Assembly: GCF_000407545.1 (NCBI RefSeq)
Contig: NZ_ASWH01000001.1
Location: forward strand, 2,936,001 to 3,000,000
DNA: 64,000 bases
Reading direction: 5' to 3'
Source: Enterococcus gilvus ATCC BAA-350
Lineage (GTDB): Bacteria > Bacillota > Bacilli > Lactobacillales > Enterococcaceae
Shown piece by piece: positions 35,279-44,227 of the stretch; position 1 is the stretch's first letter; every line of letters starts with the position of its first letter. The position numbers and the translations under genes were made by a program. The notes below the pieces were generated by a model that did not search any database, had not been told where the DNA came from, and worked only from the letters and a program-made list of their open reading frames with translations.

Positions 35279-36568
35279 CTACTTCTCCCCTAAACCAGAG
35301 AATCCCAGTAACGGCGCACGAAAAGCTGGATGGAAGAAGCGTTCCTTCACTTGAAATCCATGAATCGTTTGCTGCTGTTGGATCGCTAGCGCGAATAGAT
35401 CGAGTAAGGCGAAATCCATCCATTTTGAAACAAGCTGTACGCCTAGCAACACCTCTGTCTCTGCATCCCAAATCACCTTCAGCTTCATCTTTTCCTTTGA
35501 AACAGCCGCCACCGGCACGTCGACCTGCGCCATCTGGATTTCTTCAGGATACAATAAGGCTTCTTTCTCAAGTAAACCAACACTGCCGACAAAATAGCCA
35601 AACCATTGATTGCCGCTCACTCGCACGGTTCCAGGATCTTCTTCCGGCGTTCCAAGGATGTTCTGACTGGCGATGCTTGCTGTCCGAAGCGCGTTCGTGA
35701 CCAATGACACGTAGAGTTCTTCCCCCGTCAGTTGGAACCTTACTTTGATGGTATCCCCGATCGCATAAATGTTCGGATCGGAGGTTTGCAAATAGGCGTT
35801 CACTTTCAGCGTGCCGTCATCGTTGCGGTCCAATGCCTGCCAAATGTGGTTGTCGGGACGCGTACTATTGGCCAACACGACCAAATCAACAGTCAGGTCC
35901 GATTCATCAAAACAGAGTCGGACGTGCCCCTCATTGGTTTCCTCCATTGATTCTACAAAGGTGCCCATATGGAGGTGGACGGCAGACTGGCGGATCGCCG
36001 TCTCGAGGGGCTGGATCATTTCTTCATCAAAATAGTGCCCCATCAGCATCGTGTCACTCTCAAACAAATGAATCTGCTTATCAGTTTGTGCAAAAGCATC
36101 CGCAAGCTCTAAGCCGACGTGTCCGCCACCGACGATCGCGACTGTCTCTAGCTCCTCCAGCTGCGTGAGAATGTCCGTGACATCCTGCTCGGTCTTACAG
36201 GTTTTGATTCTGGCTGACGGCACCTCTTCTTGTTGAAACGATTGCCGCGAACCGGTCGCGATCACCAGCCGATCAAACCCGATCGCTTCGCCAGTCGACA
36301 ACTGGATTTGATGATCTGGCAAAAGACCGGTACAAGAAACACCCGTTCTTACGTGAATCCCCTGCGCCTCTAATTCCGCTCGTGTGATCCAGCGCAATTC
36401 GTCTACAGAGGTCGCTTTCCCCTGTAAAATCAGTGCCAAGCTGCCGGGCACGAAGCCCAATTCTGTTTGCTTTTCAATCACTAGGACCTCTGTTTCTGGT
36501 GCCCTCCGCTTTATTTCCACTGCCGCTTGGACACCGCCAAAGGAGCCTCCTACAATCACTACACGCAT
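35279..36568 (-). CDS. FAD/NAD(P)-dependent oxidoreductase, Npr/Nox-like, lacking the usual active-site Cys
   Basis: The 429-residue protein has an N-terminal FAD motif VVIVGGSFGGVQAA (3-16), an NAD motif VAIVGGGHVGLELADAF (about 143-159), the second FAD motif NIYAIGDTI (about 266-274) and a C-terminal dimerisation domain, the layout of NADH oxidase/peroxidase and CoA-disulfide reductases. Those enzymes carry a redox Cys near residue 42 (SFLSCG); here the segment reads ELGFVPGSLAL with no Cys. It may therefore be an NADH:acceptor reductase or a regulator-coupled sensor. It is co-transcribed with an Mga-type regulator. Confidence 0.78.
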   Translation of the reverse strand: MRVVIVGGSFGGVQAAVEIKRRAPETEVLVIEKQTELGFVPGSLALILQGKATSVDELRWITRAELEAQGIHVRTGVSCTGLLPDHQIQLSTGEAIGFDRLVIATGSRQSFQQEEVPSARIKTCKTEQDVTDILTQLEELETVAIVGGGHVGLELADAFAQTDKQIHLFESDTMLMGHYFDEEMIQPLETAIRQSAVHLHMGTFVESMEETNEGHVRLCFDESDLTVDLVVLANSTRPDNHIWQALDRNDDGTLKVNAYLQTSDPNIYAIGDTIKVRFQLTGEELYVSLVTNALRTASIASQNILGTPEEDPGTVRVSGNQWFGYFVGSVGLLEKEALLYPEEIQMAQVDVPVAAVSKEKMKLKVIWDAETEVLLGVQLVSKWMDFALLDLFALAIQQQQTIHGFQVKERFFHPAFRAPLLGFSGLGEK

Positions 36569-36706
36569 ATGTTCCCTCTTTTCTTTAAATACTGATTTTC
36601 TAGTTCTTCCAGCATTGCATTTATTTCTTCACCCATGAATTCCTCATCTTCAATTATAAATCTTTGCCTCAAAGATCGCTATTTTAACCATTTGGTGACA
36701 GGAATA

Positions 36707-36747
36707 AAAAAAGCCCGTTGCCAGAAACGTTCTGACAACAGGCCTTT
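36707..36747 (-). terminator. Terminator of the thiamine salvage operon
   Basis: Minus-strand GGCCTGTTGTCAGAA pairs with TTCTGGCAACGGGC (two mismatches) across a short loop and is followed by a T run, about 20 bp past thiD. Confidence 0.8.
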
Positions 36748-36765
36748 ACTAAGATAGTCCTTTTT

Positions 36766-37596
36766 CTAAACAAGGGCGTCCTGAATTGAAATAGATTCTG
36801 TGATTTCCGCCCAATGATTCGTTGGGCCATGACCGTGTCCGACAAAAATCGGCTGACGAATGGCCGCCTGAATAAATCTCTTTCCGATGAGGATCGCTTC
36901 CTTCAGCTCCGTCCCCTTTGCAAGTTCTGCCGCGATACAGGCGGAGAAGGTATCCCCTGTGCCGTGGGTGCTCGCTGTTTCCACCCTTGGTGCACTCATC
37001 CAAAAGGCGTCTCCCGATGCCAGCAGAACAAAATCCGCCGCTTCTTTCTTCTGGCTATGACCACCCTTGACGACGACATTCTCCGTCCCGAAAGCCTGCA
37101 GCTTCTTCGCAGCAGCAACCATTTCCTGATCGGTCACGATCCGTTCACCAATGATCACCTCTGCCTCAGGCAAGTTCGGCGTCACGATCGTCGCCAGCGG
37201 CAATAATTGTTCATTGATCGTTTTTACCGCATCGCTTTGCAGCAAATGATGGCCGCCTTTTGCCACCATCACCGGGTCAACGATCAAGGGACCAAAATCG
37301 ACTTGCTTCAGTTTTTTTACGACGGTCTCCACCCGTTCCACATCCGCTAACATCCCTGTCTTCGCGGCACCGATCGCAAAATCTGCCGCCAATGAATCAA
37401 ATTGATCTTCGATAAACGCACTTGGGATCGCCATGCTGTTTTGTACGCCATACGTATTTTGCGCGGTCAGAGCCACGAAGATGCTCATCCCGAAGGCGTT
37501 GCGGGCTTGAAAGGTTTTAAGGTCTGCCTGCACGCCTGCGCCGCCGCCAGAATCCGAACCGGCGATCGTTACGACTTGCGGTGTTGCATTGATCAT
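36766..37596 (-). CDS. thiD: Hydroxymethylpyrimidine/phosphomethylpyrimidine kinase
   Basis: The 276-residue ribokinase-family enzyme begins with [22 protein letters not shown], the ThiD signature, and has the catalytic motif [20 protein letters not shown] (anion hole and Asp). It phosphorylates HMP and HMP-P to HMP-PP for thiamine synthesis. Its ATG overlaps the thiE stop by 4 bp (ATGA). Some related kinases act on pyridoxal; the thi operon context decides for ThiD. Confidence 0.93.
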   Translation of the reverse strand: MINATPQVVTIAGSDSGGGAGVQADLKTFQARNAFGMSIFVALTAQNTYGVQNSMAIPSAFIEDQFDSLAADFAIGAAKTGMLADVERVETVVKKLKQVDFGPLIVDPVMVAKGGHHLLQSDAVKTINEQLLPLATIVTPNLPEAEVIIGERIVTDQEMVAAAKKLQAFGTENVVVKGGHSQKKEAADFVLLASGDAFWMSAPRVETASTHGTGDTFSACIAAELAKGTELKEAILIGKRFIQAAIRQPIFVGHGHGPTNHWAEITESISIQDALV

Positions 37597-38234
37597 TTTT
37601 CTTCCTCCAATACATCCGTGATTTTTTGTTTCAGACGACGGACTTTCTGTCCGACAGCCTCCGCTAACATAATGTCGCTTACGATGGAGACGCCCGCGAC
37701 CCCTGTTCCGCCAACAGCCGCCAAATTGCCTTCCTTGATCCCGCCGATCGCCACACTTGGGATCGTCGTTGCGTCATTGATCGCTTTCACTGTTTCCAAT
37801 CCCGTCAGCGGCGTCTCCTTGGTCTTCGTTGGAAAAATCGCCCCGATCCCTAAATAATCTGCGCCTGCCTGTTCCGCCTCCACTCCCCGCGCCACCGTCT
37901 TCGCTGAAACACCTAAGATTTTTTCCGGACCGATCAGCGATCGAACGACCGCCACCGGCAGCTCGTCATCTCCGATGTGTACCCCCGCTGCGTCAACGGC
38001 TAGACAAATATCCACCCGATCGTTGATGATCAACGGAACCTGATACGCGTCGGTGATTGCTTTGACCTTTAACGCCAGGTCATAAAATGCCCCCGTCAGC
38101 AACTCCTTCTCCCGCAATTGAACAAGAGTCACGCCATTCTTACAGGCCTCTTCCACCACCGCTAAAAATTTCGTGTCGCTGAAATCATAATGCCCAGTCA
38201 CCAAGTACAACGTTAGATCCATTGCTTTTCCCAT
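37593..38234 (-). CDS. thiE: Thiamine-phosphate synthase
   Basis: The TIM-barrel enzyme (213 residues from ATG 38234, ten bases after GGAGGG; ATG 38222 would give 209) has ThiE motifs [29 protein letters not shown] and [13 protein letters not shown]. It joins HMP-PP with thiazole phosphate to give thiamine phosphate. Its beginning overlaps the end of thiM and its end overlaps thiD, so translation is coupled through the operon. Confidence 0.93.
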   Translation of the reverse strand: MGKAMDLTLYLVTGHYDFSDTKFLAVVEEACKNGVTLVQLREKELLTGAFYDLALKVKAITDAYQVPLIINDRVDICLAVDAAGVHIGDDELPVAVVRSLIGPEKILGVSAKTVARGVEAEQAGADYLGIGAIFPTKTKETPLTGLETVKAINDATTIPSVAIGGIKEGNLAAVGGTGVAGVSIVSDIMLAEAVGQKVRRLKQKITDVLEEEK

Positions 38235-39031
38235 CCTTTGATCTCCCTCCACCATTCTTTTTCCATTTGTAATGAAAGCTGGTTCAGTGTTTCCTGTCGA
38301 AAAGCAGCTAAGCCCTTCCCATCGGCTGCCTGCTCTCCGCAAAGATTGAAGTAACTGACCGCTGCGATGACGGCTTCAGGCGTGTCCACACCGCTTCCCA
38401 ACAAAGCCGCGATCAACGCCCCCACCACGTCCCCCGTGCCCGTAAACCGATCCAGTTCAGGGACTCCGTTCGTCAACCGCCACGTTCGTTGTTGATCCAC
38501 GAGAATGTCTTGACTACCAGTCGCCAAGAAAGTGGTTTGCGGGTACGCTTTCGTCGCTCGCTGCAACGCTTCGACCAATTCTTCTAACGCTTCTTCTCCT
38601 TGATCCAGCGCGCTGCCATCCACTCCGCGGGCATGGCTTGGAAGCTGGCAAAAGTTTCGCAGCTCCGAAATATTGCCCTTTACGACCGTTGGGTTTTCTG
38701 CAACTAGCTGCTGCCCGACACCATTCCGCAGCTCGCTGATGCCAAAGCCCACAAGGTCCACGACGGTCGGTTTTTCCTGCTTTCTTGCACTTGCCGCTGC
38801 CGCCGTCAGACTTGCTGCGCGCTGCTCCGACAAATGTCCTATGTTCAGCAGCAGACTGTCCGTCTGCTGAAACAAGGCGTCAAACTCTCTTGGATCAGCC
38901 GCCATGATCGGTTTCGCTCCCACATAAAGCAGCGCATTCGCCACCGTCTCACAGGTGACCTCATTGGTAATACAATGGACTAACGGAGCACGCTTCAAAG
39001 GAAATACGTTTGAGACTTTTCGTTTGATCAT
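38213..39031 (-). CDS. thiM: Hydroxyethylthiazole kinase
   Basis: The 272-residue enzyme has ThiM motifs [21 protein letters not shown] (substrate pocket with Cys), AADPREF and [17 protein letters not shown] (ATP anion hole/catalytic segment). It phosphorylates salvaged hydroxyethylthiazole. It overlaps thiW by 4 bp. With ThiD and ThiE it completes a salvage route; no de novo thiC/thiG genes are present here. Confidence 0.93.
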   Translation of the reverse strand: MIKRKVSNVFPLKRAPLVHCITNEVTCETVANALLYVGAKPIMAADPREFDALFQQTDSLLLNIGHLSEQRAASLTAAAASARKQEKPTVVDLVGFGISELRNGVGQQLVAENPTVVKGNISELRNFCQLPSHARGVDGSALDQGEEALEELVEALQRATKAYPQTTFLATGSQDILVDQQRTWRLTNGVPELDRFTGTGDVVGALIAALLGSGVDTPEAVIAAVSYFNLCGEQAADGKGLAAFRQETLNQLSLQMEKEWWREIKGWEKQWI

Positions 39032-39549
39032 CCAATCATCCTTTCATTGGCAAATAACCGCTGCCACCGTTTGAAAATCGTTGTCTCCTTTAACTTCACC
39101 AGTACAACAAAGGCGATCGCAGCGCCGATCACCGTCGCGCCTAAAAACCTCGGCGTGTAGATCAGCCAGTACAAGTCGCTCTGACTGCCCGTGAAACAGA
39201 CCATTACGGGATACGACAGCAGCGAGCCTATGATTCCGGTGCCAACTATTTCCCCCAGCATCGACCAATACACCTTTTTTCCGAAACGATAAAACACCCC
39301 AGCAAAGAACGCCCCAAATACCGCCCCTGTCAGCGCTAAAGGGGGAATCCCCAACAGCGTCATGCGAATCAATCCGCATACCAGCGCCATCATAGTGCCA
39401 TAAAAGGGTCCCAATAAAACACCCGCGAGGATGTTCATCACACTGGACATCGGCGCCATGCCCTCGATCCGCATCAACGGTGATAAGACGACATCTAGTG
39501 CGATCATCAATGCTAAAAGCGTCAATTTATGGATTTTATTTTTTTCCAC
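39028..39549 (-). CDS. thiW: ThiW family ECF-type thiazole-precursor uptake S component
   Basis: The start is GTG 39549, eight bases after AGGAGGG; upstream codons of the open frame fall in the riboswitch. The 173-residue protein has about five membrane helices (KLTLLALMIALDVVLSPLMRIEG, VMNILAGVLLGP, GLIRMTLLGIPPLALTGAVFGAFFAG) typical of ThiW. ThiW is thought to import the thiazole moiety with a shared ECF energising module, not encoded here. Being first behind a TPP riboswitch and next to thiM agrees with thiazole salvage. Confidence 0.87.
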   Translation of the reverse strand: MEKNKIHKLTLLALMIALDVVLSPLMRIEGMAPMSSVMNILAGVLLGPFYGTMMALVCGLIRMTLLGIPPLALTGAVFGAFFAGVFYRFGKKVYWSMLGEIVGTGIIGSLLSYPVMVCFTGSQSDLYWLIYTPRFLGATVIGAAIAFVVLVKLKETTIFKRWQRLFANERMIG

Positions 39550-39556
39550 GGCAAAT

Positions 39557-39588
39557 ACCCTCCTTTTTTCAAGAAACAAAAGGAGGGT
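39557..39588 (-). promoter_or_regulatory. Hairpin sequestering the thiW ribosome binding site
   Basis: ACCCTCCTTTT-type arm 39588-39578 (minus) pairs perfectly over 11 bp with AAAAGGAGGGT (39567-39557), which contains the thiW Shine-Dalgarno sequence; loop 10 nt. It lies just past the riboswitch terminator, so initiation on read-through RNA could also be limited. Confidence 0.65.
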
Positions 39589-39602
39589 GTACAAAAAGAC
39601 AG

Positions 39603-39631
39603 AAAAACCCAACCAAAAGAAAATGGTCGGG
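39603..39631 (-). terminator. Riboswitch-linked intrinsic terminator
   Basis: Minus-strand CCCGACC (39631-39625) and GGTTGGG (39614-39608) arms, one wobble, followed by TTTTT; placed directly after the TPP aptamer. Confidence 0.8.
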
Positions 39632-39651
39632 TGCACGTCGTAAATTCGCTA

Positions 39652-39722
39652 CATTTCCCTGCGACAGTCTTAACTGCATCAGGTTCCATGGGTATAATCT
39701 CAGCAATACAGCACCCCAAATG
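39652..39722 (-). promoter_or_regulatory. TPP (THI-box) riboswitch aptamer
   Basis: The minus strand carries the THI-box core: GGGGTGC (39717-39711), CTGAGA, ATACCC, GAACCTGATGCAG and the closing CGCAGGGAA. P1 is CATTT (39722-39718) with AAATG (39656-39652). It binds thiamine pyrophosphate and, with the terminator downstream, shuts off thiW-M-E-D when TPP is plentiful. Confidence 0.95.
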
Positions 39723-39741
39723 TTTCTCTTCAATTGGTTAG

Positions 39742-39779
39742 AGTATAACATACTTTTTTTAAAGCAACTAGCTTATAAT
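39742..39779. promoter_or_regulatory. Divergent promoters of thiW and the VOC gene
   Basis: On the minus strand TGtTATACT (TATACT at 39747-39742) is an extended -10 for the thi operon, about 20 bp before the riboswitch. On the plus strand TATAAT (39774-39779) is a consensus -10 for the VOC gene. The two initiation regions are back to back. Confidence 0.6.
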
Positions 39780-39845
39780 GGAAAGGAAGCCTTCGAGCAC
39801 GTCGAAGCGACGCTTATAGCCAACGAAAAAAGAAAGGAGACGCCT

Positions 39846-40235
39846 ATGTCGAAACCCGATTTTTCTGCGATCCATCACGTGGCGATCATTGTGTCCGATT
39901 ATCAAAAAGCCCGCCATTTTTACGTCGATATTCTCGGTCTGCCGATCCTGCGGGAACATTACCGGCCTGAACGGCACGACTACAAGCTGGATCTGCAATT
40001 GAAGGACGCGGAATTGGAGCTTTTTGCTGTCCAAGATCCGCCGAACCGCCCAAGCTTCCCAGAAGCGGCCGGCTTGCGTCATCTTGCCTTCAAAACCGAG
40101 GACATCGAAGCGACAGTGGCCTATTTGGCTAGTGAAGGGGTCGTCTGCGAACCGTTGCGCACCGATGATTTCACTGGCGAGAAAATGACCTTCTTCTTTG
40201 ATCCTGACGGTCTGCCGCTAGAATTGCATGAATAA
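39846..40235 (+). CDS. VOC family protein (GloA-like)
   Basis: The start is ATG 39846 after AAAGGAG. The 129-residue protein has a full VOC fold: IHHVAIIVSDYQKARHFYVDILGL (metal His near residue 11), ELELFAV, GLRHLAFKTEDIEATVAYL (His near 78) and FFFDPDGLPLELHE (Glu near 127), so metal ligands of glyoxalase-like enzymes appear intact. Relatives include SMU.1112c/YwbC-type glyoxalases; methylglyoxal detoxification is possible but not shown. Monocistronic. Confidence 0.8.
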   Translation: MSKPDFSAIHHVAIIVSDYQKARHFYVDILGLPILREHYRPERHDYKLDLQLKDAELELFAVQDPPNRPSFPEAAGLRHLAFKTEDIEATVAYLASEGVVCEPLRTDDFTGEKMTFFFDPDGLPLELHE

Positions 40236-40271
40236 AAAAGAGGTGCCGCTGCATACGGGCACCTCTTTTTT
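40234..40271. terminator. Bidirectional terminator
   Basis: AAAAAAGAGGTGCC and GGCACCTCTTTTTT pair perfectly across a 10-nt loop, between converging VOC and MazG-like genes. Confidence 0.9.
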
Positions 40272-40563
40272 ACGCGTTCTCCACTGGGTATTTGATCGCG
40301 TTTTTCTTTAATTTTTCGCTGATGATCTCGTCAATATCAAAGTCTAGATTGTCCGCCATCATATAAGAATAGATCAGCACATCTGCCAATTCCTCTTTCA
40401 GCCGCTCAGTTTGGGTCCGGGCTTCTTCAGAATCCTTCCATTGAAACAGCTCCAATAATTCGGCTGCTTCTAAGCAGATAGACAGCGCGAGATCCTTTTC
40501 ATTATGGAACGGGCGCCAATTGCGATCATCGCGAAATTGATTGATTTTCTCCATACTGTTCAT
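40270..40563 (-). CDS. MazG-like nucleotide pyrophosphohydrolase
   Basis: The 97-residue all-alpha protein has the metal-binding pattern LEAAELLELFQW and KEELADVLIYSYMMAD, i.e. EAAE...EELAD of the MazG/dCTPase (RS21-C6) group. It probably hydrolyses noncanonical dNTPs to monophosphates. It starts at ATG 40563 after AAGAAGG. Size is normal for single-domain members. Confidence 0.85.
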   Translation of the reverse strand: MNSMEKINQFRDDRNWRPFHNEKDLALSICLEAAELLELFQWKDSEEARTQTERLKEELADVLIYSYMMADNLDFDIDEIISEKLKKNAIKYPVENA

Positions 40564-40582
40564 AGTCGACCTTCTTTCGCTT

Positions 40583-42106
40583 CTATTCTATCACAGAAAG
40601 AAGGCTTCGTTTTTCCTCCAGCTCGGTGATCATCTCCTGTATCCACCGCGTACTCTGCCTTGTTAAAAAGGGATCGATCACTACCACTGGATAGTCCTGG
40701 GGCAACCCTTCCGCCGAACCCGTCGTGATCAAACAATCATAATTTTTCAATTCATTGCGCAGCTGCGGGTTTCCCCCGGATAATGTTTCAAAATGCAGAA
40801 TGATAAAATTTCCATATATAGCGTCTGAAATTTGCTTGGCCAAAAAGCTTTCCTCAGTTGGCGTTAGATCAGACAGCAGCAGCACCTGCAGCAACGGCTC
40901 TTGGTTCGCCAGCCATTCCATGCTTCGCTCTTCTGTCGTCACCAATAAGTATGTATAGTTCCGCAAAAAATCTTCTTCTTGATACATCTGGTATTTTTCC
41001 GTAAATCGCTGAACAAGTTCCTTTACCCGTTCCACGCCGCGACTATAAACCTTCGATACCTCTGTTAAAAACACCGTTCGATTGCGCCATAGCAAGCAAA
41101 CATACTGACCTGCCGGATCATAAAGGTAAAATTCGTTCGACAAGACGGTCGCCAGATTGATCCGACTTTGCTTGTCCAAGCGGTACCCTAGCATTTTGTT
41201 GTACGCCCCCACCAATTCATAGTGACGACTGAATAATTGCTGATACTTTTCATTGTCTGACATTGCAAGCGCACGATGAGGACTGCTGAATACGACCGAA
41301 TCCGAAAAGAGCAGCCACAGCCCGTCGCGAACCAGCTCCGGCGACAGCTCGACCTCCGCGCCCTCATGGACCGCCTGCTTCAAGTGCTGATAATACGGGC
41401 CTTTCGGCAACTCCAAGCCTTCTGTCCGCAAGTGATCGACCGGATACCGATGACCATTTTTGACCCGCCAGATACTGATATAGAAATTGTAGATCAAGCG
41501 CTTTTGAAAGACGTACTTTTCGTGGATCTGATTGATCGAAACAAATTCCTGTACGTACTGCTCGATCACGTGATAGTGCTTCGCAGGCAGCTTCGGCAGT
41601 GTGCTTTCAAACGCATCTTGCCGTTCACTGTAAAAGCGGTAATAAAAATTTCGGATCTCCCCTTCATTTCCCTCGACGCGCAAGGGTCGGTAGCACAATT
41701 CTATCCCCGCCTCTGACAACGCCTCTTCGATCTTTTTAAGATAACGCTGCGTGTTTGAGGAGCTAAGGTACAGCTTTTTCCCTAAAGCCGTGATATTTTC
41801 ACATTCCTCATACAGCAATTCCTCGATGATCTGAAATTCAGGGCTCGTGTTCAAAATATTGGCATACAAATTTCCCAAACTGACTTTCTTGTCCACCTCT
41901 AGCCGATAAAGTCCCTTCGTTTTCGTAATCTGGAAACTGGGGTACTCCTCGTTGATCATCTCGATGTCATTCAACAAGATCGGCAGCGAACAATTCAATT
42001 CACTCAAAAGCTGATCACTCGACCACCCTTCCCGACGATAATAAAGCTGCTCCAGCAACGCCAATCGTCGTTTGTTGCTTGTCCCTAAAACCCCACGAAA
42101 ATCCAT
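40583..42106 (-). CDS. Mga-type helix-turn-helix transcriptional regulator
   Basis: The start is taken as ATG 42106 (seven bases after GAGGAG; ATG 42112 overlaps the binding site), giving 507 residues. Two HTH regions are seen (about 15-60 and about 95-140: ENITALGKKLYLSSSNTQRYLKKIEEAL), followed by a PRD-like helical core and a C-terminal EIIB-like segment. It shares architecture with the regulator at 33808-35277. Its gene follows the pilin genes on the same strand after 500 bp; Mga-family proteins often control pili and adhesins, so these genes are the likely targets. Confidence 0.8.
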   Translation of the reverse strand: MDFRGVLGTSNKRRLALLEQLYYRREGWSSDQLLSELNCSLPILLNDIEMINEEYPSFQITKTKGLYRLEVDKKVSLGNLYANILNTSPEFQIIEELLYEECENITALGKKLYLSSSNTQRYLKKIEEALSEAGIELCYRPLRVEGNEGEIRNFYYRFYSERQDAFESTLPKLPAKHYHVIEQYVQEFVSINQIHEKYVFQKRLIYNFYISIWRVKNGHRYPVDHLRTEGLELPKGPYYQHLKQAVHEGAEVELSPELVRDGLWLLFSDSVVFSSPHRALAMSDNEKYQQLFSRHYELVGAYNKMLGYRLDKQSRINLATVLSNEFYLYDPAGQYVCLLWRNRTVFLTEVSKVYSRGVERVKELVQRFTEKYQMYQEEDFLRNYTYLLVTTEERSMEWLANQEPLLQVLLLSDLTPTEESFLAKQISDAIYGNFIILHFETLSGGNPQLRNELKNYDCLITTGSAEGLPQDYPVVVIDPFLTRQSTRWIQEMITELEEKRSLLSVIE

Positions 42107-42610
42107 GATCATTCTCCTCTCAAAAGAATGTCTTCACAAGTAAAATCCTGCGTTTCCCCTTATTGGATACTGCTTTAGACAGCCCGTTTAGGATTTTTAC
42201 TCTTTTGCTAAAAAATTGGAATCCTCCTTTATTAATAGATTGATTCAAGGCTATTTTCTCAAAAATAGTCCGTTTTCCCAATATCAGAAAGAGAAAATAC
42301 AAGAAATATTTTTGTGTTATTCACAAATAATAGTATAAAAAAACGATAAAAGCAATTTTCGGTCAAAATTATTCAAAATATATGATTTCAAAATGACCTT
42401 TTTCTGAACGCTGAAAAACGGGTGCCTAAACACCCGCTAAAACAGCAAAAAAGTAGATTAATATTCTTAAATTAATTGTATTTTCTATGAAAAATGAGCA
42501 ATTACCAACCAACTTTCACCTTAAAAATCATTTTTTCTTCTTATCCATTTTTTTTCAAAAAACAAAAAAACAAGAACCGTTTCGCTCTTGTTTTTTCGTC
42601 TTTATTGGTT
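42107..42610. other. Intergenic region between pilin operon and Mga-type regulator
   Basis: AT-rich, no supported gene. It holds a GGGTG/CACCC hairpin without T run at about 42419-42438 and, on the minus strand, a -10-like TATACT near 42335 that may serve the Mga-type regulator. The pilin terminator is listed separately. Confidence 0.45.
42563..42596 (-). terminator. Terminator of the pilin operon
   Basis: Minus-strand AAACAAGA and TCTTGTTT arms followed by T residues, 15 bp past the pilin stop. Confidence 0.7.
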
Positions 42611-44227
42611 TTATGCGTGATTTATCTGGCGATACTTGATAAATGCCCCTGTCATCAATGCTGCTCCGATCACTAAAAAGGCAATGATCCCTGTTCCACC
42701 TGTTGAAGGCAAGAAGCCGCCTTTTGACACGTTGGCGATCGGCAAGGTCGCTGCATCGTCAAAGGACCCTTTCTCTACAATGAACTCCTTATCCGTCTCC
42801 AACAATTGGAAGCCTTTCGGTGCCTCGATCTCACGTAAATAGTAGGTACCAAACGCTAGACCCGACACTTGCAGATGTCCGCCATTTTCGGACGTATAGT
42901 GTGTCGCTGTCGCGAAATCTTCTGTTTCTCCAACTTCTGTCCAAATCATTTGGTCATTTTTATTCGTTAAATAGTAGTCTTTTCCATCTACTTTTTTGAT
43001 AACAACGAATTTAGCGCCATCCAATCCTTGCTTCTCTTTTTCGGATTCATGCTTCATGAATTTCTTACCGCCAGTAACGACAGGCGGTACGGTTGTATGG
43101 TCGTCCGTTTCTGTTTGTCCATCATGGGTCAGCTCAACGGAGAAGTTATTATTGATGTCAACGTCGACAGGCGTTTTATCCGTAAAGGAGATCGCGTAAT
43201 AAATATGCAGTGTCTTTCCGCCAAAGGGCTTCAGATACTCCGCTGTCTCCTTCGATGAAGCAAACTTGGCAGCATCTCCATCGCTTTTCGCGTCAGACAA
43301 ATTCATATCGATCGTGAATCCTGCTTTTTCATTGTAAGGAGCCGCAGTGCTCGTATAGCTCGCTGTTCCGTGAGAGAGGAAGGCCGCTTTGATATCGTCT
43401 GTTTTATCCGCGATCGAGATTCGTTCGATCCCTTCAAATTTCACGCCATTTTGTGACACCTCATCCTTGAATTGCAATTTCGTGTAACGTGTCTGCAAAC
43501 TGCCCTCTGAGTCAAGAATCTCACCAATTTGGCTCGGGATCGTAAAGCTCGCATGGTAGTAGATTTTTTTGCCTACTTCATAATCGTAGCGATCTTTTCC
43601 CGTCAGTTCCTTCCCGTCTTCGTCCACAAGCTCTTTGTCGATCTCACCTTTGATCTTGTTTTTTGGATACAAATGGATATCCGTATTCTCACCCGCTTCA
43701 TCGACAACAGGTAATACTAAAATCAATGGTACCGCCGAAGCCGTCGCGCCTTTACTGTCGGTTTCTTCAAACAGGTAGACCTTGTACGTTCCCTCTGTTG
43801 TCCGCTTATCCAAATCAGCAAAAGTAGCCAAGCCCAATTCATCCGTAGTTTCAGAACCCTTTGATACAGCTGCGTCCTTGTTCAATTTAAAGTTCTTCAT
43901 TAAATCCTTCACAGCCGCCTCGTATACGTCCTTCGACGCATTCGGCGCTACGAGTTTATTCAATTGTGTGTAAAAATCAGTGGTGATGTCCCACGCCTCA
44001 AAGGTGACTTCAGCCAGACCTTCGTATTGCTCAAATTCGGCCATTTCCTTCCCTGTATTCTCTACTGGATTCGTTGGGAATTGGTCCATTTTTTTCTTGT
44101 GAAGTGTGACATCCACTTTTTCTTCAGCAGCGGCCTGTACGGCGCCCCCAAACCCAAACACTCCGGCGATCAGCGGAAGCAGACACACGATCGCTGCGAC
44201 AACCCGAACTATCTTCTTACTTTTCAT
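42611..44227 (-). CDS. LPXTG-anchored major pilin subunit (SpaA/SpaH-like)
   Basis: The 538-residue protein has a signal peptide (1-33), a D1 domain, a fimbrial isopeptide (D2) domain, an SpaA/Cna-B-type domain (about 390-500) with the E-box segment YYLREIEAPKGF, and a sorting signal LPSTGG followed by a hydrophobic helix and a basic tail. The segment HLYPKNKIKG (about 180) is the pilin motif (YPK) whose Lys links subunits. Sortase C would polymerise it and sortase A attach it to the wall; no sortase gene is in the window. It overlaps the reading frame of the upstream small pilin gene by 4 bp (ATGA). Confidence 0.9.
   Translation of the reverse strand: MKSKKIVRVVAAIVCLLPLIAGVFGFGGAVQAAAEEKVDVTLHKKKMDQFPTNPVENTGKEMAEFEQYEGLAEVTFEAWDITTDFYTQLNKLVAPNASKDVYEAAVKDLMKNFKLNKDAAVSKGSETTDELGLATFADLDKRTTEGTYKVYLFEETDSKGATASAVPLILVLPVVDEAGENTDIHLYPKNKIKGEIDKELVDEDGKELTGKDRYDYEVGKKIYYHASFTIPSQIGEILDSEGSLQTRYTKLQFKDEVSQNGVKFEGIERISIADKTDDIKAAFLSHGTASYTSTAAPYNEKAGFTIDMNLSDAKSDGDAAKFASSKETAEYLKPFGGKTLHIYYAISFTDKTPVDVDINNNFSVELTHDGQTETDDHTTVPPVVTGGKKFMKHESEKEKQGLDGAKFVVIKKVDGKDYYLTNKNDQMIWTEVGETEDFATATHYTSENGGHLQVSGLAFGTYYLREIEAPKGFQLLETDKEFIVEKGSFDDAATLPIANVSKGGFLPSTGGTGIIAFLVIGAALMTGAFIKYRQINHA

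Noticed and set aside
39480..39845. N-terminal extension of the VOC gene to 39480
   Set aside because: These codons cross the thi promoter and riboswitch region in the opposite direction; ATG 39846 has the ribosome binding site and the VOC fold begins there.
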